7,715 nucleotides of DNA, taken from contig WUQV01000067.1 in NCBI GenBank assembly GCA_009889585.1, positions 1-7,715 of the forward strand. The letters are read 5' to 3'. This document shows, one piece after another, positions 5,873 to 7,715 of the stretch (positions within the stretch are counted from its first letter, which is position 1; every line of letters starts with the position of its first letter). The position numbers were made by a program, and so were the translations under genes. The DNA comes from Candidatus Bathyarchaeota archaeon (GTDB lineage: Archaea > Thermoproteota > Bathyarchaeia > Bathyarchaeales > WUQV01). The notes under the pieces were generated by a model. The model did not search any database and was not told the DNA's origin. It was given only the letters and a program-made list of their open reading frames with translations.

Positions 5873-7174
5873 ATGATATTAGAAGAGTCCACGAATGCCA
5901 CGTTCAGCCTTAAAGCCTCAATGGCCTTCGTCGTTAGGGGTTTGACGACCAATTGGGAGAGGGAGGTTGAGGTAATCAGGGCAAAGCCAACCCTGCCGGA
6001 TGCGAAAAAGGAGCTAGAGGCGCTTAAGGAGGCGTTTCACCACTTCTACTACGATTTAGGATTGTCGATAAGGGCGATCGCCGACTTACTTCACAAGTCG
6101 TTCGAGCCAGTTAGGTCGGCGATGGCGAGGGAGCGCATTCAATTTAGACCGCCGCATAAAGTTCCCGATCTATTCGTCCTCGGCGAAAAGGAGGAGGTTA
6201 CGCCGCTAGTTTACGTGCCCGAGTTAGGCACGTATGTACGCAAGATCGTTTGGGTGCCAACGTTAGAGGATGTGTACTTATTCGGGCTTTTATTTTCGGA
6301 TGGAAGCGGGTATACGACACATACGAGGGGGTTATGCGTTCCGCGTTGAATTTTGCAATAAGGATCGAACGCTAGTTAACATCGCGGATAAGTTGATGAG
6401 GAAATGCGCACCCTGTTGGAAACAGAGGCTGTAGGGGAGCTTTTACCCTCTTCCGTGACGGCGGAGGGCCAAGTCACGGCGGAGTATGTTGCTGGCTTCT
6501 TTGATGGAGAAGGCGCCGTAGCCGTACATGCGCCAACGCTCGCCGCTACTTTAGATGTCAGGCTCACCATACCTCAGAAGTGGAGGCCTATCCTTGAGTG
6601 CATCCGCAAGTTTCTTGACACTAAAGGCATTGAAGCAACAATTTACACGTACGGTAACGGCGTGTCCTCGCTTGAGATAGGTGAGGACAAATCAATCGTA
6701 GCCTTCGGCGAACTAACAATGCCGCATTTGGTTGTTAAACGTAAACAAGTGGAGGGGACGTTAAGGTATGTAAGGGGTGAGATGAGCGGAAACGACTTTC
6801 TGCTTTTATTACACAGAGAATATCTCGAAGGGAGGAGGAAGTGGTCGCCGCTTCGCGTACTACGACTTACATTTCCGTTGACCAGAACAGAGGCCGTGAA
6901 GCTTGCCGGAGAAGCGGCAAGGTTGAAAGCGAGAGAAGCGCTCAAAGAGAAGTACGTTGCCAAGTTGAAGGACATCTACGCCCGTTTACCGGACGAATTT
7001 GACATCGCTACGCTCCAAAAAGCAGGAGCATGGGCGACTAAAGACTACGCTAGGTATGCGGGACGCACGATGGAGGCGCTCGAATGGGTGGAGGGCAGAT
7101 TTGTCAAATTACCGCCAAGGTTTCGGAAACTGGTGTTCAGAAAGAAGAAGCCACCACAAGTTTTGTTAAGTTAA
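5873..7174 (+). pseudogene. LAGLIDADG homing endonuclease gene, frameshifted
   Basis: Two blocks in the same frame, separated by stops, form one two-motif LAGLIDADG DNA endonuclease, which makes site-specific double-strand breaks. Block 1 (5873-6349) has a helix-turn-helix-like part (about residues 60-92, GLSIRAIADLLHKSFEPVRS) and motif 1, VYLFGLLFSDGSG, with catalytic Asp at codon 6299. Near the G5 run at 6327-6331 the meaningful frame moves by one base: GYAFRVEFCNKDRTLVNIAD continues in the other frame to about 6405. It then returns to the first frame for block 2 (6404-7174), with motif 2 EYVAGFFDGEG, Asp at 6503, the second alpha-beta half and a basic C-terminal region. Only 68 codons separate the two aspartates, and the first half seems to lack its last beta strands and helix, suggesting an internal deletion too. 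Start may be ATG 5921. Sequencing error could explain one shift but not the missing segment. Confidence 0.88.
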
Positions 7175-7187
7175 GTAACAACCATCG

Positions 7188-7200
7188 TAAGGCGTTTTCA
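7188..7200 (+). repeat. 13-bp direct repeat, right copy (start of displaced cdvC end)
   Basis: TAAGGCGTTTTCA is identical to 5311-5323. Weaker similarity (CCATCGTAAGG against CCATTTTAAGG) may carry homology back to about 7182. The repeat begins 13 bases after the endonuclease stop codon, so almost no DNA separates the endonuclease gene from the cdvC-derived sequence. Confidence 0.7.
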
Positions 7201-7540
7201 AAAGCGGATACTCGTCCCCATACCAGACTATAACTCCCGTCTTCAGATGTTTAAGCTTTACACTAAGGGTGTCGAGCTAGCCTCAAACGTCGACTTCGAT
7301 GAGCTCGCGCGGGTAACGGAGGGGTTTTCCGGCTCTGACATTCGCGACGTATGTCAATCCGCCCACTTAAGGACTATAGGCGAGTTCTTCGATTCAGGGC
7401 TGGCGAACGATAGGTCGGCTAAGCCCAGGCCGGTTTCCATGGACGACTTTCGAGAGGCCCTAAGGATAAGGAGGCCCTCCGTCACGCCGGAGATGGTAGC
7501 CGCTTATGAGAAGTGGAACGACGCCTTCAGGGCCTTATGA
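7190..7540 (+). pseudogene. Displaced 3' end of cdvC (arginine fingers to C-terminus)
   Basis: Read from RRF at 7190, this encodes 116 residues that align without gaps to CdvC residues 271-386, with 85 identical (73%, hand count) and most changes conservative. It holds RRFQKRILVPIPD, the EGFSGSDIRDVCQSAHL helix region of the small AAA domain and the Vps4 C-terminal helix (TPEMVAAYEKWNDAF). The MIT domain, Walker A, Walker B and sensor 1 are absent, so it cannot be an ATPase. The frame is still fully open. The first ATG is at 7247 (97 codons), but no ribosome binding site precedes it. The codon choice resembles the first third of cdvC (Glu always GAG, GC3 66%), supporting that this is the original native end. 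It could also be an independent gene remnant, but the sharp boundary at the endonuclease gene argues against that. Confidence 0.9.
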
Positions 7541-7715
7541 GACTTCAAGCGCTCTCACGAGTAGGTCGAAGGCTTTCATTTAAAGCTTAGCGTATCGGCA
7601 AATGGCATACGTTAGTTCCCCAAGCGAACCTTTTAACTCTATAAGTAAAATTTCAAAGGGCGGAAGTGAGGCTTTAGCTTAAAGACATGAGTTCTGCGAA
7701 GTGATATATACTGCA
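7541..7715. other. Tail region without a gene; possible promoter for a gene beyond the window
   Basis: No open frame of useful length is seen on either strand. TATA-like blocks occur at about 7630-7650 (CCTTTTAACTCTATAAG) and at 7702-7711 (TGATATATAC), the latter well placed to serve a plus-strand gene outside the window. In the unmodified ancestor this would have been the sequence directly downstream of cdvC. Confidence 0.35.

Larger units (their letters stand above)
5311..7187 (+). mobile_element. Homing-endonuclease element carrying a replacement cdvC 3' end
   Basis: The proposed element starts inside cdvC at the arginine-finger codons and ends where the displaced cdvC 3' end begins, a length of 1877 bases. 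Its parts are a complete in-frame 3' end for cdvC (to 5663), a spacer with a possible minus-strand gene remnant, and a LAGLIDADG endonuclease reading frame (5873-7174). The shared 13 bases TAAGGCGTTTTCA at both boundaries mark the target. No intein splicing motifs and no visible intron are present, since the upstream cdvC is continuous. I saw no remnant of a cdvC 5' part upstream of the endonuclease, which argues against simple tandem gene duplication. Boundaries are uncertain by about 10 bases, and if flanking DNA was co-converted the foreign part could extend left into the AAA domain. This is a model built from the arrangement, not a recognised element family. Confidence 0.7.

Noticed and set aside
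4503..7540. Intein or intron in cdvC
   Set aside because: The upstream cdvC is continuous with all AAA motifs. The endonuclease block has no intein N-terminal Cys block or C-terminal His-Asn motif and ends in a stop codon, and an intron would not leave a second 3' exon after an already complete gene.
5664..7540. Simple tandem duplication of cdvC with later endonuclease insertion
   Set aside because: No trace of MIT, Walker A or Walker B coding sequence is seen between 5664 and 7187, and the remaining copy begins exactly at the endonuclease boundary. Not fully excluded.
7247..7540. Independent small gene starting at ATG 7247
   Set aside because: Homology to CdvC continues in frame upstream of this ATG to 7190 and there is no ribosome binding site, so the ATG is just an internal Met (Met290 equivalent).

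Overview
The window looks like chromosomal DNA from a thermophile-like archaeon of the TACK group (Thermoproteota in the broad sense). The evidence is a complete Cdv (archaeal ESCRT) cell-division cluster, GGTG-type ribosome binding sites, GTG starts, and TATA-like rather than -35/-10 promoter elements. I cannot resolve the lineage further from sequence alone.

Layout. Positions 1-249 (minus) hold the N-terminal 83 codons of a secreted protein with a signal peptide, cut off by the window edge and unusually AT-rich at third codon positions. Positions 250-597 contain no gene I can support. A MOT1-type molybdate transporter (598-1704/1722, minus) and a small two-helix membrane protein (1901-2116, minus) follow. 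A roughly 210 bp divergent promoter region then leads into the plus-strand cdv operon: an ESCRT-III paralogue without a winged helix (2326-2991), cdvA (3011-3697), cdvB with a C-terminal winged helix (3694-4506) and cdvC, the Vps4-type AAA ATPase (4503-5663). The last three genes overlap by 4 bases (ATGA and GTGA). Together they encode the membrane anchor, the recruiting ESCRT-III subunit, a second ESCRT-III polymer subunit and the disassembly ATPase.

The most interesting part is 5311-7540. Downstream of the complete cdvC lies a LAGLIDADG homing endonuclease gene (5873-7174), broken by two frameshifts. Directly after its stop codon, and in the same reading frame, comes a second copy of the 3' part of cdvC: 116 codons, no gaps, 85/116 (73%) identical by hand count. 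It starts exactly at the arginine-finger codons (RRF) and ends at the same last residue. No trace of a second cdvC 5' part is seen. The arrangement suggests that an endonuclease-bearing segment entered cdvC at the arginine finger. It brought its own replacement 3' end, so the gene stayed functional as a hybrid, and it pushed the original 3' end about 1.9 kb downstream. Base composition agrees: GC3 by hand is about 72% for cdvC codons 1-110, 57% for codons 111-270 and 53% for the joined 3' end, against 66% for the displaced copy. A comparable arrangement is known for free-standing endonuclease genes in fungal mitochondria (for example Allomyces atp6). I know of no description in an archaeal cell-division gene, but could not search.

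After 7540 only a short tail with a possible promoter for a gene beyond the window is visible.
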